Of a stretch of 64,000 bases of DNA, positions 1 to 9,182 are shown one piece after another. A program made the position numbers and the translations under genes. Position 1 is the first letter of the stretch, and the number at the start of each line of letters is the position of its first letter. The stretch comes from Pseudomonas asplenii (GTDB taxonomy: Bacteria; Pseudomonadota; Gammaproteobacteria; Pseudomonadales; Pseudomonadaceae), in the NCBI RefSeq assembly GCF_001293465.1, contig NZ_JSYZ01000002.1, positions 91,328 to 155,327 on the forward strand. The letters run 5' to 3'. The notes beneath the pieces are model-generated. The model was not told where the DNA came from. It made no database searches and worked only from the letters and a program-made list of their open reading frames with translations.

Positions 1-462
1 CAGGGTGACTTCCCCGCCGCCGGCCTGGGCCGTCGCCTGGCAGCGATGTTCTATGACGCCCTGCTGTGCACCGCCCTGCTGATCGTGACCGGCTTCATCT
101 ACAAGCTGGCGCAGATGGCAATCATCGGCGAGCAGCGCCTCAAGACCCTGGCCGACTCCGGCGCCCTGGACGGCGACCCCTTGTTCTCGACCGTGGTGTT
201 CTGCGTACTGTTCGGCTTCTTCGCCAAATTCTGGACCTACAAGGGCCAGACCCTGGGCATGCAGGTGTGGGGCATTCGCGTACAGAACGCCGATGGTTCT
301 GCCATCAGCCTCTGGCAGGCCCTGCTGCGCTTTCTCATCGCCATCGTTTCCATGCTCTTCGCTGGCCTGGGCTTCATCTGGGTACTGCTGGACAAGCAGA
401 AACGCAGCTGGCACGACATCTATTCCGACAGTCGGCTGGTACGCATCCCCAAGCAGCGCTGA
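1..462 (+). CDS. RDD family membrane protein, 5'-truncated by the window edge
   Basis: The frame is open from base 1, so the true start lies upstream; 153 residues are visible. The first visible residues contain the conserved Arg and Asp of an RDD domain (GRRLAAMFYDALL), followed by hydrophobic segments around visible residues 20-32, 62-77 and 103-124. The C-terminus ends in a WHDIYSDSRLV motif, the usual position of the second conserved Asp. RDD proteins are small inner-membrane proteins, and some act as Na+(Li+)/H+ antiporters, but most have no assigned substrate. The gene converges on mucD, with a shared bidirectional terminator between them. The family call is firm; the transport role is only family knowledge. 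Confidence 0.85.
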   Translation, partial: QGDFPAAGLGRRLAAMFYDALLCTALLIVTGFIYKLAQMAIIGEQRLKTLADSGALDGDPLFSTVVFCVLFGFFAKFWTYKGQTLGMQVWGIRVQNADGSAISLWQALLRFLIAIVSMLFAGLGFIWVLLDKQKRSWHDIYSDSRLVRIPKQR

Positions 463-482
463 GACTTTCCGCCCGCCCATGA

Positions 483-513
483 AAAAGCCCGCCTCATTTC
501 AAGGCGGGCTTTT
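483..513. terminator. Bidirectional intrinsic terminator between the RDD gene and mucD
   Basis: AAAAGCCCGCC at 483-493 pairs with GGCGGGCTTTT at 503-513 around a 9-base loop. The A-run before and T-run after the GC stem make it a terminator on both strands, suiting the two converging genes. Confidence 0.9.
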
Positions 514-539
514 CTACATCCAGTCACCAACCGGCTGGT

Positions 540-1970
540 TTACTCGGCCAGCTTGAAGGTGATGAAGCTCGCACGTCCCTGACGCAGGACACGCATCGAC
601 ACCGAACGATTCTTCGGCAGGGCCTTGGCGATTTCGGTGAACTGCTTGGCATCGGTGATCGCCTGGTTGTTCAGGTGAGTGATCACATCGCCCGGCTGCA
701 GGCCGATCAGCGCCGCAGGACCATCCTGGACTTCCTTGATGACCACGCCGCCCTTGACCAGGTCGTTGGCCTTCTTCTGCTCATCGCTCAGGTCGGCAAC
801 GGAAACGCCCAGACGGTTGCTGCTGCGCTCGGCACCGGCCGACTTGCCGCTGTCCATTTCCTTGCCTTCGTCCGGAATTGCCCCGACGGTCAACTCGATG
901 GTCTTGCGCTGGCCTTCACGAACCACTTCCAGCTTGGCCTTCTCGCCCGCCTTCAGCGCACCGACCAGGTGCGGCAGGTCGGCGGACATCTCGATAGGCT
1001 GGCCGTTCATGCTGAGGATCACGTCACCCACCTGCAGGCCACCCTTGGCCGCCGGGCCGTCATCCTGCACCTGGGCGACCAGGGCACCGGCCGGCTTGTC
1101 CAGGCCGAACGATTCGGCCAGGTCCTTGTTGACCTCCTGGATGACCACGCCCAGCCAGCCCCGGCTGACCTTGCCACCGGCTTTCAACTGGTTGGAAACG
1201 TCCATGGCCACGTCGATCGGGATGGCGAAGGAGACGCCCATGAAGCCACCGGAACGGGTGTAGATCTGCGAGTTGATACCGACCACTTCACCGTTGAGGT
1301 TGAACAGCGGACCACCGGAGTTGCCCGGGTTGATCGGCACGTCGGTCTGGATGAACGGTACATAGTTCTCGTTCGGCAGGCTGCGGCCCACGGCGCTGAC
1401 GATACCCTGGGTCACGGTGTGGTCGAAGCCGAACGGCGAACCGATGGCGACGACCCACTGGCCAGGTTTCAGGTCCTTGGACTTGCCGAGCTTGAGGGTC
1501 GGCAGGTTCTTGCCGTCGATCTTCAGCAGGGCCACGTCGGAACGCGGATCGGTGCCGACCAGCTTGGCCTTGAGCTCGCTACGGTCGGCCAGGCGCACGA
1601 GGATCTCGTCCGCATCGGCGACCACATGGTTGTTGGTCAGGATATAGCCGTCATTGGAAATGATGAACCCCGAGCCCAGCGACTGGGCTTCACGCTGCCG
1701 ACCGCCGCCGCCCCCTTTCGGGCCGCGCGGTTGCGGGAAGCCGCGGAAGAACTGCTGGATCTCCGGGGGCAGGCCTTCCAGCCCCTGGATATCCGAAACC
1801 TTGCGGTCCGGCAGCTTCTGGGTGGTACTGATGTTCACCACCGCCGGCGAGGCCTGCTCCACCAACTGGGTGAAATCGGGCAGCTCCGCGGCCTGGGCCG
1901 CCACCGCCTGCCCAAGAAGCAGGACCGTGGCGAAAATGGACAGATAGGATTTCAAGCTTGGTATCGACAT
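540..1970 (-). CDS. mucD: Periplasmic serine endoprotease MucD (DegP/HtrA family)
   Basis: A 476-residue HtrA protease that degrades misfolded envelope proteins and so dampens the signal that activates AlgU. The signal peptide covers about residues 1-28 and ends in AQAAE. The trypsin-like domain carries the catalytic triad His115 (TNNHVV), Asp145 (SDVALLK) and Ser218 (GNSGG). Two PDZ domains follow at about 270-360 and 385-470. A Gly/Arg-rich loop lies at residues 80-95. The frame runs open to 2060, but the ATG at 1970 has a GGGAG Shine-Dalgarno about 6 bases upstream and gives a clean signal peptide, so it is chosen. The gene lies 245 bases after mucB; that gap holds a sigma-70-like promoter and no mucC. 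Confidence 0.96.
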   Translation of the reverse strand: MSIPSLKSYLSIFATVLLLGQAVAAQAAELPDFTQLVEQASPAVVNISTTQKLPDRKVSDIQGLEGLPPEIQQFFRGFPQPRGPKGGGGGRQREAQSLGSGFIISNDGYILTNNHVVADADEILVRLADRSELKAKLVGTDPRSDVALLKIDGKNLPTLKLGKSKDLKPGQWVVAIGSPFGFDHTVTQGIVSAVGRSLPNENYVPFIQTDVPINPGNSGGPLFNLNGEVVGINSQIYTRSGGFMGVSFAIPIDVAMDVSNQLKAGGKVSRGWLGVVIQEVNKDLAESFGLDKPAGALVAQVQDDGPAAKGGLQVGDVILSMNGQPIEMSADLPHLVGALKAGEKAKLEVVREGQRKTIELTVGAIPDEGKEMDSGKSAGAERSSNRLGVSVADLSDEQKKANDLVKGGVVIKEVQDGPAALIGLQPGDVITHLNNQAITDAKQFTEIAKALPKNRSVSMRVLRQGRASFITFKLAE

Positions 1971-2087
1971 ACGGCTCCCGTGAATAACGAGCATGGTTAA
2001 GCGACAGGTACCATAAAACCCAAAGACGATTAAGCCTGGATTACGGACCGGGAACAACACACAAGGCCAGGGCCGAGAGGGTCCTGA

Positions 2088-2116
2088 CCTATAGGAAAAT
2101 TCCGATTGGTTTGCAA
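2088..2116 (-). promoter_or_regulatory. Candidate sigma-70 promoter for mucD
   Basis: On the minus strand TTGCAA (2116-2111) and TATAGG (2093-2088) are separated by 17 bases, each matching the consensus hexamer at four positions. Transcription would start near 2081, about 110 bases before the mucD ATG. A separate mucD promoter is known in P. aeruginosa; the match here is by eye. Confidence 0.45.
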
Positions 2117-2215
2117 GGGAAAATAATCACCAGACATTTCGGCATCTCGATCCCGCTGCCAGACAGCGTGCAGGTGGGCGCAGGATCGAGGCGACAGACG
2201 TCATGGTTCAGTCTC

Positions 2216-3178
2216 TCACTGCCGGGCAGCCTGCGCATCGCCGGTGCGCATCGACAGGGCGATACGTTCGGCGGTCCCGATGGGAATTTCGCCCACGACC
2301 GTGACCATGATCTCCCCGGTCGGCGTGGTCAGGCGCCGGGAGACGGCAACGGTCGGGCCGAGTTGGGTGCGGGTATCGGCGATGTTGGCGCCGTGGAGGG
2401 GCTCGAGGAACACCGAGAATCGCGCCAGGCCATCGTCATACATCAGGCTGCTGACCTGGGTTTTGGTCTGCGGATCGACACGCGCCGAACTGTTCACCAG
2501 CTCGAAACCCGGCGGTAGCCAATCGGAATGCCATTGCTGGGCCACCTTGCTGGCCTGGGCCTGGTTGCCGGCCTGGGTCACCGGCTTGCATTCGGCACCG
2601 CCCTGCAATTGGCTGTCCTGAGGGATATCGGTGGTATTGAGTTCGGTGAACTGGAAGCGTTCGAGCAACTGGCCCTTGTCGTTGATCAGCAACGACTTCA
2701 GGGGCAAGCCGGTCTGGCGGTCCAGATGCAGTTCGAAGCCATAGCGATGCTGATCGCGAGGCGTCAGGGAGACGATCACCGCAGGGCGACCGGCGACGCG
2801 GGACTTGCCAACGATCGCGAGGTCATACCAGGACTTGAGTTTCTGTGGATCAAGCGCGCGGGCATGGGCATCAGGCGATTGGCCGAGCCCCGCTACCAAC
2901 GTGCCGCTGACGCATTCGGTGCGTCCATCGACCCGTACCACCTCTTGTGCCGACCCATCGAGCTGCAGCAGGCGTTCGCGAACCTGACCGTTCTGGACCA
3001 GATGCCAGATACTGTGGGTCGAGAAACTGCCATTGCGTTCGTAGACGAAGGTGCCCTGGAAGCTTTGCTGCTGCTCGGCTTGCCCAAGACGGTTCAGCCA
3101 GTCCTGGGCTTCGTCGGCCTGGGCGGCGAGAGCGAATCCGCCGGCCAGGGCAAGCGTGAAAAGAGGTAGTGCGCGCAT
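2216..3178 (-). CDS. mucB: MucB, periplasmic negative regulator of AlgU (RseB homologue)
   Basis: A 320-residue exported protein. MucB binds the periplasmic part of MucA and shields it from cleavage; lipid and LPS signals release it. The signal peptide is about residues 1-21, ending AQA before DEAQDW. The N-terminal LolA/RseB-like domain (GTFVYERNG near residue 40) and the smaller C-terminal domain (WLPPGFELV onward) match the MucB/RseB architecture and length. The frame is open to 3301, but ATG 3178 gives the exported N-terminus and lies 8 bases downstream of the mucA stop. It is co-transcribed with algU and mucA. Confidence 0.96.
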   Translation of the reverse strand: MRALPLFTLALAGGFALAAQADEAQDWLNRLGQAEQQQSFQGTFVYERNGSFSTHSIWHLVQNGQVRERLLQLDGSAQEVVRVDGRTECVSGTLVAGLGQSPDAHARALDPQKLKSWYDLAIVGKSRVAGRPAVIVSLTPRDQHRYGFELHLDRQTGLPLKSLLINDKGQLLERFQFTELNTTDIPQDSQLQGGAECKPVTQAGNQAQASKVAQQWHSDWLPPGFELVNSSARVDPQTKTQVSSLMYDDGLARFSVFLEPLHGANIADTRTQLGPTVAVSRRLTTPTGEIMVTVVGEIPIGTAERIALSMRTGDAQAARQ

Positions 3179-3186
3179 GATCCTCC

Positions 3187-3777
3187 TTACTTGGCGGTTT
3201 CCAGGCTGGCTGCACGTGCGTAGGGCAGCGCGCTCTCGGTGCCTTTCAGGGCAGCTTGCTGGGCATGCTGGCGCAGGTAGCCTGGCAGACGCTGGTCCCA
3301 ACCGGCCTGGCCTTGTTGCAGCACACCGTTGGCCATCGGCCCGGTAGGCTCGGAGCCTTCAGTATAGCCGGCCAATACCGCAGGGCCCTTCGCCGTTGGC
3401 GCGGCCAGACCCGGCTGATTGGATTGCTGGGCCAGTTGGGCGCCGGCAATCTCGTCCTGGTTGTAGAACCGCACGCCGGCCAGCACCGCCATGGTCACCG
3501 AAGCGGCCACCGCCAGGCGACCGAGGGTGCGCCACGGACCACGGGTGTTCCTGGCTGGCACATCTTCGCCAGCCAGCGCCGCCGATACAGCCGATGCGAT
3601 ATCCAGGCGCGGGTCCAACAGATCCTTGTGCATCACAGCCCGGGCAACCTGATAACGCGACCAGGTGGCACGAGTGTCGGCATCGTCGAGGGCATTGAGC
3701 ACTCGACGCAATTCCAATTCGTCCGCTTCGTTATCCATCACCGCGGACAGCGATTCCTGCAGGGCTTCACGACTCAT
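3187..3777 (-). CDS. mucA: MucA anti-sigma factor
   Basis: A 196-residue single-pass inner-membrane protein that holds AlgU inactive. The cytoplasmic anti-sigma domain is residues 1-80 (MSREALQESLSAVMDNEADE), the transmembrane helix is about 86-103 and the rest is periplasmic, where MucB binds and where the site-1 protease AlgW would cut. The length equals the usual 194-196 residues, so there is no sign of the truncating mucA mutations found in mucoid isolates. The frame extends to 3921, but ATG 3777 has a GAGAGGAAC ribosome-binding site and the family start. It sits 31 bases after algU in the same operon. Confidence 0.97.
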   Translation of the reverse strand: MSREALQESLSAVMDNEADELELRRVLNALDDADTRATWSRYQVARAVMHKDLLDPRLDIASAVSAALAGEDVPARNTRGPWRTLGRLAVAASVTMAVLAGVRFYNQDEIAGAQLAQQSNQPGLAAPTAKGPAVLAGYTEGSEPTGPMANGVLQQGQAGWDQRLPGYLRQHAQQAALKGTESALPYARAASLETAK

Positions 3778-3808
3778 GACGGTTCCTCTCTTGGCTGTCG
3801 CCGCTGTC

Positions 3809-4390
3809 TCAGGTTTCCTGCAACAACGGTTGCAGGGCTTTATCGATGGCCTCCCGAGCGCGGAAAATCCGGGAGCGCACGGTGCCCACCGGACATTGCA
3901 TGACGGCTGCAATGTCCTCATAACTCAGACCGTCGAATTCACGTAAAGTTAACGCTGTACGCAAATCTTCCGGCAGTTGCTGAATGGTTCGATGGACGGT
4001 GCCTTCGATCTCATCCCGGAGCAACGCACGCTCCGGCGATTCGAGATCCTTGAGGCCATGATCGCCATCGTAGAACTCGGCATCTTCGGAACTCACATCG
4101 CTGTCTGGAGGCCTGCGACCGCGGGACACCAGATAGTTTTTCGCCGTGTTGATGGCGATGCGGTACAGCCAGGTATAGAACGCACTGTCACCGCGAAAAT
4201 TTCCCAGCGCACGGTAGGCTTTGATAAACGCTTCCTGTGCCACATCCTGGGCTTCATGGGTGTCGTGCACAAAGCGCACGATCAACCCGAGAATTTTGTG
4301 CTGGTATTTCAGCACTAGCAGATCGAAAGCCCGCCGATCGCCGCGTTGCACGCGTTCGACCAGCTGCTGATCCTCTTCCTGGGTTAGCAT
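3809..4390 (-). CDS. algU: AlgU, extracytoplasmic-function sigma factor (sigma-22, RpoE type)
   Basis: A 193-residue ECF sigma factor that directs RNA polymerase to GAACTT-type promoters for alginate, envelope-stress and osmotic-stress genes. Region 2 (FDLLVLKYQHKILGLI, then DVAQEAFIKAYRAL) and region 4 (LREFDGLSYEDIAAVMQCPVG, with the helix-turn-helix ending VRSRIFRARE) are intact. The length is exactly that of P. aeruginosa AlgU. AGGAG lies about 5 bases before the ATG. It is the first gene of algU-mucA-mucB. Two candidate AlgU-type promoters upstream imply autoregulation. Confidence 0.98.
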   Translation of the reverse strand: MLTQEEDQQLVERVQRGDRRAFDLLVLKYQHKILGLIVRFVHDTHEAQDVAQEAFIKAYRALGNFRGDSAFYTWLYRIAINTAKNYLVSRGRRPPDSDVSSEDAEFYDGDHGLKDLESPERALLRDEIEGTVHRTIQQLPEDLRTALTLREFDGLSYEDIAAVMQCPVGTVRSRIFRAREAIDKALQPLLQET

Positions 4391-4449
4391 GAATGCTCCT
4401 CATTGGACTTGAAGGAGGCTGCCATTGCTAATCGATCAGGCTTGCAAAC

Positions 4450-4476
4450 ATAGACTCGGACTGTCGGCAAAAGTTC
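4450..4476 (-). promoter_or_regulatory. AlgU-dependent promoter of algU, proximal
   Basis: Minus strand: GAACTT at 4476-4471, a 16-base spacer, then TCTAT at 4454-4450. This fits the AlgU consensus GAACTT-N16/17-TCtgA. Transcription would start near 4444, about 55 bases before the algU ATG. Confidence 0.8.
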
Positions 4477-4642
4477 TCCCCCTTCAAGCAAGTTTCCTGC
4501 GACCCTTCAAACGGGCCCACACGAAAAACGCAGCACGGCCCTGGCCGGCTGCGTGAATGATCTTGTCGTCGAATCCGCTGGCGTATCCTTCGTCAGGCTA
4601 CGCAGACAACCGACGCTGTCCCCTTCTCTCTGGCACCTGCCT

Positions 4643-4669
4643 ATGGAGCCCGGGGCGTTTTAAAAGTTC
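4643..4669 (-). promoter_or_regulatory. Second candidate AlgU-dependent promoter of algU, distal
   Basis: Minus strand: GAACTT at 4669-4664, a 16-base spacer, then TCCAT at 4647-4643. The spacing is identical to the proximal site and the -10 is one base different. Two AlgU-dependent algU promoters are known in P. aeruginosa, so a tandem pair is expected. Confidence 0.55.
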
Positions 4670-4954
4670 CCGGACACCCCAGCAAGTAATAGCATTGTGC
4701 CGTTCCCTCGGGCAAAGGCGGCATGAGCCTCGTTATAGCCGAAAAATCATCGTCTTACCGTGCAAAACCATATGCACGAGAGCCCGGAGTGGCGCACACT
4801 TCCCGCCCGCAGTAATTTCACAATGCCACGAAGGCCCGGCTATTGTGCCGATCCCCCCCAGCAGTTACCAGTGGGCCGTGTGGCGAGTTCCGAGCCCTGA
4901 CTTGACCGGGCCCAACGCACCGTTGACCCGGTGCTTATTTTCGGATTGATTGAG

Positions 4955-6571
4955 ATGAGCCAACATTTTCAACACGATGTGCTGGTGATTGGCAGCGGTG
5001 CCGCCGGCCTGAGCCTGGCGCTGACCCTGCCGGGCCATCTGCGCATCGCCGTGCTGAGCAAGGGCGACCTGGCCAACGGTTCGACCTTCTGGGCCCAGGG
5101 AGGGGTCGCGGCGGTACTGGACGATACCGACACGGTGCAATCCCATGTCGAGGATACCCTCAACGCCGGCGGCGGCCTGTGCCATGAGGACGCGGTGCGT
5201 TTCACCGTCGAGCACAGCCGCGAGGCCATTCAATGGCTGATCGACCAGGGAGTGCCGTTCACCCGCGATGAAGAGGCCAATGTCGACGACGGCGGTTTCG
5301 AGTTCCACCTGACCCGCGAGGGCGGCCACAGCCATCGGCGCATCATCCATGCCGCCGATGCCACCGGCGCGGCGATCTTCAGGACCTTGCTGGAACAGGC
5401 CCGCCAGCGTCCGAACATCGAACTGCTGGAACAGCGCGTGGCCGTCGACCTGATCACCGAGAAACGCCTGGGCCTGGACGGCGAGCGTTGCCTGGGTGCC
5501 TACGTGCTCGATCGCGGCACCGGCGAGGTCGATACCTACGGTGCACGCTTCACCATTCTGGCCTCGGGCGGCGCGGCCAAGGTCTACCTCTATACCAGCA
5601 ACCCCGACGGCGCCTGTGGCGACGGTATCGCCATGGCCTGGCGCTCGGGCTGCCGGGTGGCGAACCTGGAGTTCAACCAGTTCCACCCCACCTGCCTGTA
5701 TCACCCCCAGGCCAAGAGCTTCCTGATCACCGAGGCCCTGCGCGGCGAAGGTGCGCACCTCAAGCTGCCCAATGGCGAACGCTTCATGCCGCGCTTCGAC
5801 CCCAGGGCGGAGCTGGCGCCACGGGATATCGTCGCCCGGGCCATCGACCACGAGATGAAGCGCCTGGGTATCGACTGCGTCTACCTGGACATCAGCCACA
5901 AGCCCGAAGCCTTCATCAAGGCGCACTTCCCGACGGTGTACGAGCGCTGCCTGGCGTTCTCCATCGACATCACCCGCCAGCCGATCCCGGTAGTGCCCGC
6001 CGCGCACTACACCTGTGGCGGCATCCTCGTCGACCAGCAGGGCCGCACCGACGTTCCCGGCCTGTATGCGATCGGCGAAACCAGCTTCACCGGCCTGCAC
6101 GGCGCCAACCGCATGGCCAGCAACTCGCTGCTCGAATGTTTCGTCTATGCCCGCTCGGCCGCCGCCGACATCCTCCGGGAACTTCCGCAGGTCGCCCAGC
6201 CAGCGGCCCTGCCGAGCTGGGACGCCAGCCAGGTGACCGACTCCGACGAGGACGTGATCATTGCCCACAACTGGGACGAGCTCCGGCGGTTCATGTGGGA
6301 CTACGTGGGCATCGTACGCACCAACAAGCGCCTGCAACGGGCCCAGCACCGGGTGCGCCTGCTGCTGGACGAGATCGACGAGTTCTACAGCAACTACAAG
6401 GTCAGTCGCGACCTGATCGAGCTGCGCAATCTGGCCCAGGTGGCCGAATTGATGATCCGCTCGGCCATGGAACGCAAGGAAAGCCGCGGCCTGCACTACA
6501 CCCTCGACTACCCGGGCCAGTTGCCCGAGGCCCTCGACACTATCCTGGTGCCGCCCACCTACGCCGGCTGA
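4955..6571 (+). CDS. nadB: L-aspartate oxidase
   Basis: A 538-residue FAD enzyme that oxidises L-aspartate to iminoaspartate, the first step of de novo NAD synthesis; NadA then uses the product. The N-terminal dinucleotide-binding motif is [12 protein letters not shown] (residues 12-23). The substrate region has [12 protein letters not shown], and [15 protein letters not shown] and [15 protein letters not shown] are all present, as in the succinate dehydrogenase/fumarate reductase flavoprotein family. The frame opens at 4931, but ATG 4955 gives the family N-terminus [13 protein letters not shown]. The 3' end overlaps the convergent ygfX by 32 bases. The match to the Pseudomonas NadB length is exact. 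Confidence 0.97.
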   Translation: MSQHFQHDVLVIGSGAAGLSLALTLPGHLRIAVLSKGDLANGSTFWAQGGVAAVLDDTDTVQSHVEDTLNAGGGLCHEDAVRFTVEHSREAIQWLIDQGVPFTRDEEANVDDGGFEFHLTREGGHSHRRIIHAADATGAAIFRTLLEQARQRPNIELLEQRVAVDLITEKRLGLDGERCLGAYVLDRGTGEVDTYGARFTILASGGAAKVYLYTSNPDGACGDGIAMAWRSGCRVANLEFNQFHPTCLYHPQAKSFLITEALRGEGAHLKLPNGERFMPRFDPRAELAPRDIVARAIDHEMKRLGIDCVYLDISHKPEAFIKAHFPTVYERCLAFSIDITRQPIPVVPAAHYTCGGILVDQQGRTDVPGLYAIGETSFTGLHGANRMASNSLLECFVYARSAAADILRELPQVAQPAALPSWDASQVTDSDEDVIIAHNWDELRRFMWDYVGIVRTNKRLQRAQHRVRLLLDEIDEFYSNYKVSRDLIELRNLAQVAELMIRSAMERKESRGLHYTLDYPGQLPEALDTILVPPTYAG

Positions 6572-6992
6572 ACCTGAGCCGTACGCGCAGGCGCCGGTGG
6601 TCATCGTGCGCCAGCGCGTCGCGAGGTACGCAGAGCGAGCGCGGCAGCCAATTGCCAGGCTGGCGGAAGCGCAGTACCACCAGCCAGGGCAAGGCCAGGC
6701 TGTCGCGGCACAACCGCACCGGCTGCCAGCCACCGGCCCGGCTCCACAACTGCCAGCCCTGCTCGTCCCGGCGCAGCCCGGTAAAAGCCGCAGAATGGCT
6801 CAGCAGGATCTGTCGCGGCAGCACCCAGGCCGCGTGCAACAGGCAGGCGAAAGCCCCGGACAGGCTTGCCCAGAGCGAAACATCCAGGAAGAACAACGAC
6901 AGCAGCGCGAACCCGAGGGCCGCGAGATACGCCGCCAGCAGCAGCCGTGAGGCCCGCCAGCGGCATTCGAAGCGATTACTTGGGCTGAACAC
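6540..6992 (-). CDS. ygfX: YgfX family inner-membrane protein (CptA-like)
   Basis: A 150-residue protein with two close transmembrane helices at about residues 16-36 and 40-58, then a basic cytoplasmic tail. The start is a GTG at 6992, giving the family N-terminus [17 protein letters not shown]; it overlaps the 3' end of sdhE by 17 bases, the usual arrangement. In E. coli YgfX is paired with SdhE; a toxin role against FtsZ/MreB was proposed and later disputed, and a link to the flavinylation protein is the safer reading. The C-terminus, rich in Arg, overlaps nadB antisense by 32 bases. Confidence 0.85.
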   Translation of the reverse strand: MFSPSNRFECRWRASRLLLAAYLAALGFALLSLFFLDVSLWASLSGAFACLLHAAWVLPRQILLSHSAAFTGLRRDEQGWQLWSRAGGWQPVRLCRDSLALPWLVVLRFRQPGNWLPRSLCVPRDALAHDDHRRLRVRLRFSRRRWAAPG

Positions 6993-7230
6993 GATCCAGG
7001 ATCATGCGCACCATGCGCTGCAGTTCCGGATCCGGCGACTCGGAACGCTCCATGAACCAGCCGAACATGTCCTGGTCCTCGCACTCGAGCAGATTGCGAT
7101 AGCACGCGCGGTCGGCGTCATTCAGATGCGGGTACACCTCCTTGACGAACGGTGCCAGCAGCACGTCCAGCTCCAGCATGCCGCGGCGGCTGTGCCAATA
7201 GAGGCGATTGAGTTCTACATCTTCGACCAT
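6976..7230 (-). CDS. sdhE: SdhE, FAD assembly factor for succinate dehydrogenase
   Basis: An 84-residue protein (usual length 80-90) that helps attach FAD covalently to SdhA. It carries the diagnostic RRGMLELD motif (residues 15-22, the RGxxE core of the family) and the acidic [11 protein letters not shown] segment at 50-60. The frame is open to 7488, but ATG 7230 starts the family N-terminus [12 protein letters not shown], with GGAGCG just upstream. It is the first gene of an sdhE-ygfX pair, transcribed divergently from ygfZ across a 151-base gap. Confidence 0.93.
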   Translation of the reverse strand: MVEDVELNRLYWHSRRGMLELDVLLAPFVKEVYPHLNDADRACYRNLLECEDQDMFGWFMERSESPDPELQRMVRMILDRVQPK

Positions 7231-7381
7231 GGAACGCTCCTCGAATTTGGCCGCAAGTATACAGGCCTGATCGACGTCGCACAGTCGGCTTTGGTCGGCA
7301 TGAGCCGGCGTTTTGCGAACTATCCATTTCCAGGGCACCCCTCTATGATGTGTACCAGACTTTTTCATGCTGCGAAGACTC

Positions 7382-8323
7382 ATGGCCGATTCCGCTTTTT
7401 TCTGCACCCTGTCCCACGAAGGCGTCCTCGCTGTCCGCGGCGCCGAAGCCAGCAAGTTCCTGCAAGGCCAGTTGACCTGCAACCTCAATTACCTCAGCGA
7501 CAGCCATGCCAGCCTCGGCGCGCGCTGCACGCAGAAAGGCCGCATGCAATCGAGCTTCCGCATCCTGCTCGAAGGTGACGGAGCCTTGCTGGCCATGGCC
7601 GGCGAGCTGCTTGAGCCGCAACTGGCGGACCTGAAGAAGTACGCCGTGTTCTCCAAGGCCAGGCTCACCGACGAAAGCGCCGGCTGGGTCCGTTTCGGCC
7701 TCGGCGAAGCCGATACCTGCCTGGCCGGCCTGGGCCTGCCATTGCCCGCCGACAGCGACAGCGTAGTGCGTGCCGATGGCCTGATCGCCGTGCGTGTGTC
7801 GCCGGGTCGCAGCGAACTCTGGGTACCGGCGCAGCAGGCCGAAAGCGTGCGTGCCCGCTTGGCCAGCCAACTGCGTGAGGCCGATCTCAACACCTGGCTG
7901 CTCGGCCAGGTGCGTGCCGGCATCGGCCAGGTCATGCCACAGACCCGCGAACTGTTCATCCCGCAGATGCTCAACCTGCAGGCCGTAGGCGGCGTCAGTT
8001 TCAAGAAAGGCTGCTATACCGGCCAGGAAATCGTCGCGCGCATGCAGTACCTGGGCAAGCTCAAGCGTCGCCTGTACCGCCTGGCGCTGGACGGCGAACA
8101 CCTGCCGCAACCGGGCAGCGAGCTGTTCTCACCGTCCCACAACAGCTCGGTCGGCGAAGTGGTGATCGCGGCCAAGGCCGAGGACAGCATCGAACTGCTG
8201 GCCGTCCTGCAGGCCGAAGCGGCCGAGGAAGGCACGGTCCACCTGGGCGATCTGCAAGGTCCGCTGTTGACACTGCTGGATCTGCCCTATCAACTGGACC
8301 GCGACCGCGAAATCCAGCGTTAA
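7382..8323 (+). CDS. ygfZ: YgfZ, folate-binding Fe-S cluster repair/assembly protein
   Basis: A 313-residue protein related to the T-protein of glycine cleavage (GcvT). It binds tetrahydrofolate and supports certain Fe-S enzymes such as MiaB. The family signature KGCYTGQE is intact at residues 209-216, with the essential Cys211. ATG 7382 is preferred over ATG 7367 because homologues start near [10 protein letters not shown], though the ribosome-binding site is weak for both. The gene is divergent from sdhE, another redox-cofactor assembly gene. Confidence 0.92.
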   Translation: MADSAFFCTLSHEGVLAVRGAEASKFLQGQLTCNLNYLSDSHASLGARCTQKGRMQSSFRILLEGDGALLAMAGELLEPQLADLKKYAVFSKARLTDESAGWVRFGLGEADTCLAGLGLPLPADSDSVVRADGLIAVRVSPGRSELWVPAQQAESVRARLASQLREADLNTWLLGQVRAGIGQVMPQTRELFIPQMLNLQAVGGVSFKKGCYTGQEIVARMQYLGKLKRRLYRLALDGEHLPQPGSELFSPSHNSSVGEVVIAAKAEDSIELLAVLQAEAAEEGTVHLGDLQGPLLTLLDLPYQLDRDREIQR

Positions 8324-8346
8324 CTGCACCGCTGTAGAGAGCACGA

Positions 8347-9168
8347 ATGAACAAGCTGGCGGAAAAGGTCCAACAGGACTTGGTGGCGGCCATCGATAAC
8401 GATGACCTGGTTCTGCCCACGCTGCCGGAGGTCGCCCTGAAGATTCGCGAGGCGGCCGAGGATCCGGAGATCAGCGTCAGTACCCTGAGCAAGGTGATCG
8501 GTGTCGACACCGCGCTGTCGGCGCGCCTGATCAAGGTGGTCAACAGCCCACTGCTGCGGGCCAGCCACGAAGTGACCGACCTGTATACCGCCATCACCCG
8601 ACTGGGAGTGAACTACAGCAGCAACCTGGCGGTCGGCCTGGTGATGGAGCAGATCTTCCATGCCCGCTCCGAGGTGGTGGAACAGAAGATGCGTGAGGTC
8701 TGGCGCAAAAGCCTGGAAATTGCCGGGATCTGCTACGTACTGTGCCGCGATTTCACCCAACTCAAGCCGGACCAGGCGGCGCTCGGCGGGCTGGTGCACC
8801 AGATCGGCGTGCTGCCGATCCTCACCTATGCCGAGGATCATTACGAACTGCTGGCCGACCCGCTGAGCCTGGACCATGTGATCGACAGCATCCACCCGAT
8901 GCTGGGCGACAAGCTGCTGCGGGTGTGGGACTTCCCGGAGCGGCTGATCAGGTTGCCGGGCCAGTACCTGGACCTGCGCCGGAACAGCGCGACCACCGAC
9001 TACGTGGACCTGGTGCAGATCGCCACGGTGTTCTGCCACCAGGGCACGACGCAGTCCTTTGCCCATATCGACCCGACCAGCCTGCCGGCCTTCCGGAAGC
9101 TGGGGCTGGCCCCGGACAATGTGGCCTGGGTCGAACAGCTCAATGATGCACGGATGATGCTCAACTAG
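8347..9168 (+). CDS. HDOD domain protein
   Basis: A 273-residue cytoplasmic protein made of one HDOD domain (about residues 18-215), with LPTLPEVALKIREAAEDPEIS at its start and SKVIGVDTALSARLIKVVNSPL. HDOD domains are related to HD hydrolases but usually lack the metal-binding residues; they occur in signalling proteins tied to c-di-GMP or stress responses. No second domain is present. It begins 23 bases after ygfZ on the same strand and is probably co-transcribed. The specific role is unknown. Confidence 0.85.
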   Translation: MNKLAEKVQQDLVAAIDNDDLVLPTLPEVALKIREAAEDPEISVSTLSKVIGVDTALSARLIKVVNSPLLRASHEVTDLYTAITRLGVNYSSNLAVGLVMEQIFHARSEVVEQKMREVWRKSLEIAGICYVLCRDFTQLKPDQAALGGLVHQIGVLPILTYAEDHYELLADPLSLDHVIDSIHPMLGDKLLRVWDFPERLIRLPGQYLDLRRNSATTDYVDLVQIATVFCHQGTTQSFAHIDPTSLPAFRKLGLAPDNVAWVEQLNDARMMLN

Positions 9169-9182
9169 GGTCTTTTGGTGCT

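Larger units (their letters stand above)
4391..4954. other. 564-base divergent intergenic region between algU and nadB
   Basis: It holds the algU ribosome-binding site and two AlgU-type promoters on the minus strand (listed separately). A 130-codon open frame on the plus strand (4557-4949) has no family resemblance, no clear ribosome-binding site and ends against nadB, so it is not called. I see no terminator, repeat or RNA gene, and no convincing nadB promoter. Confidence 0.6.

Noticed and set aside
4557-4949. 130-codon frame between algU and nadB
   Set aside because: No ribosome-binding site, no family features; it crosses the promoter region and ends at nadB.
4865-6733. 622-codon open frame antisense to nadB
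   Set aside because: It is a reading-frame shadow of nadB, and its composition is not that of a real protein.
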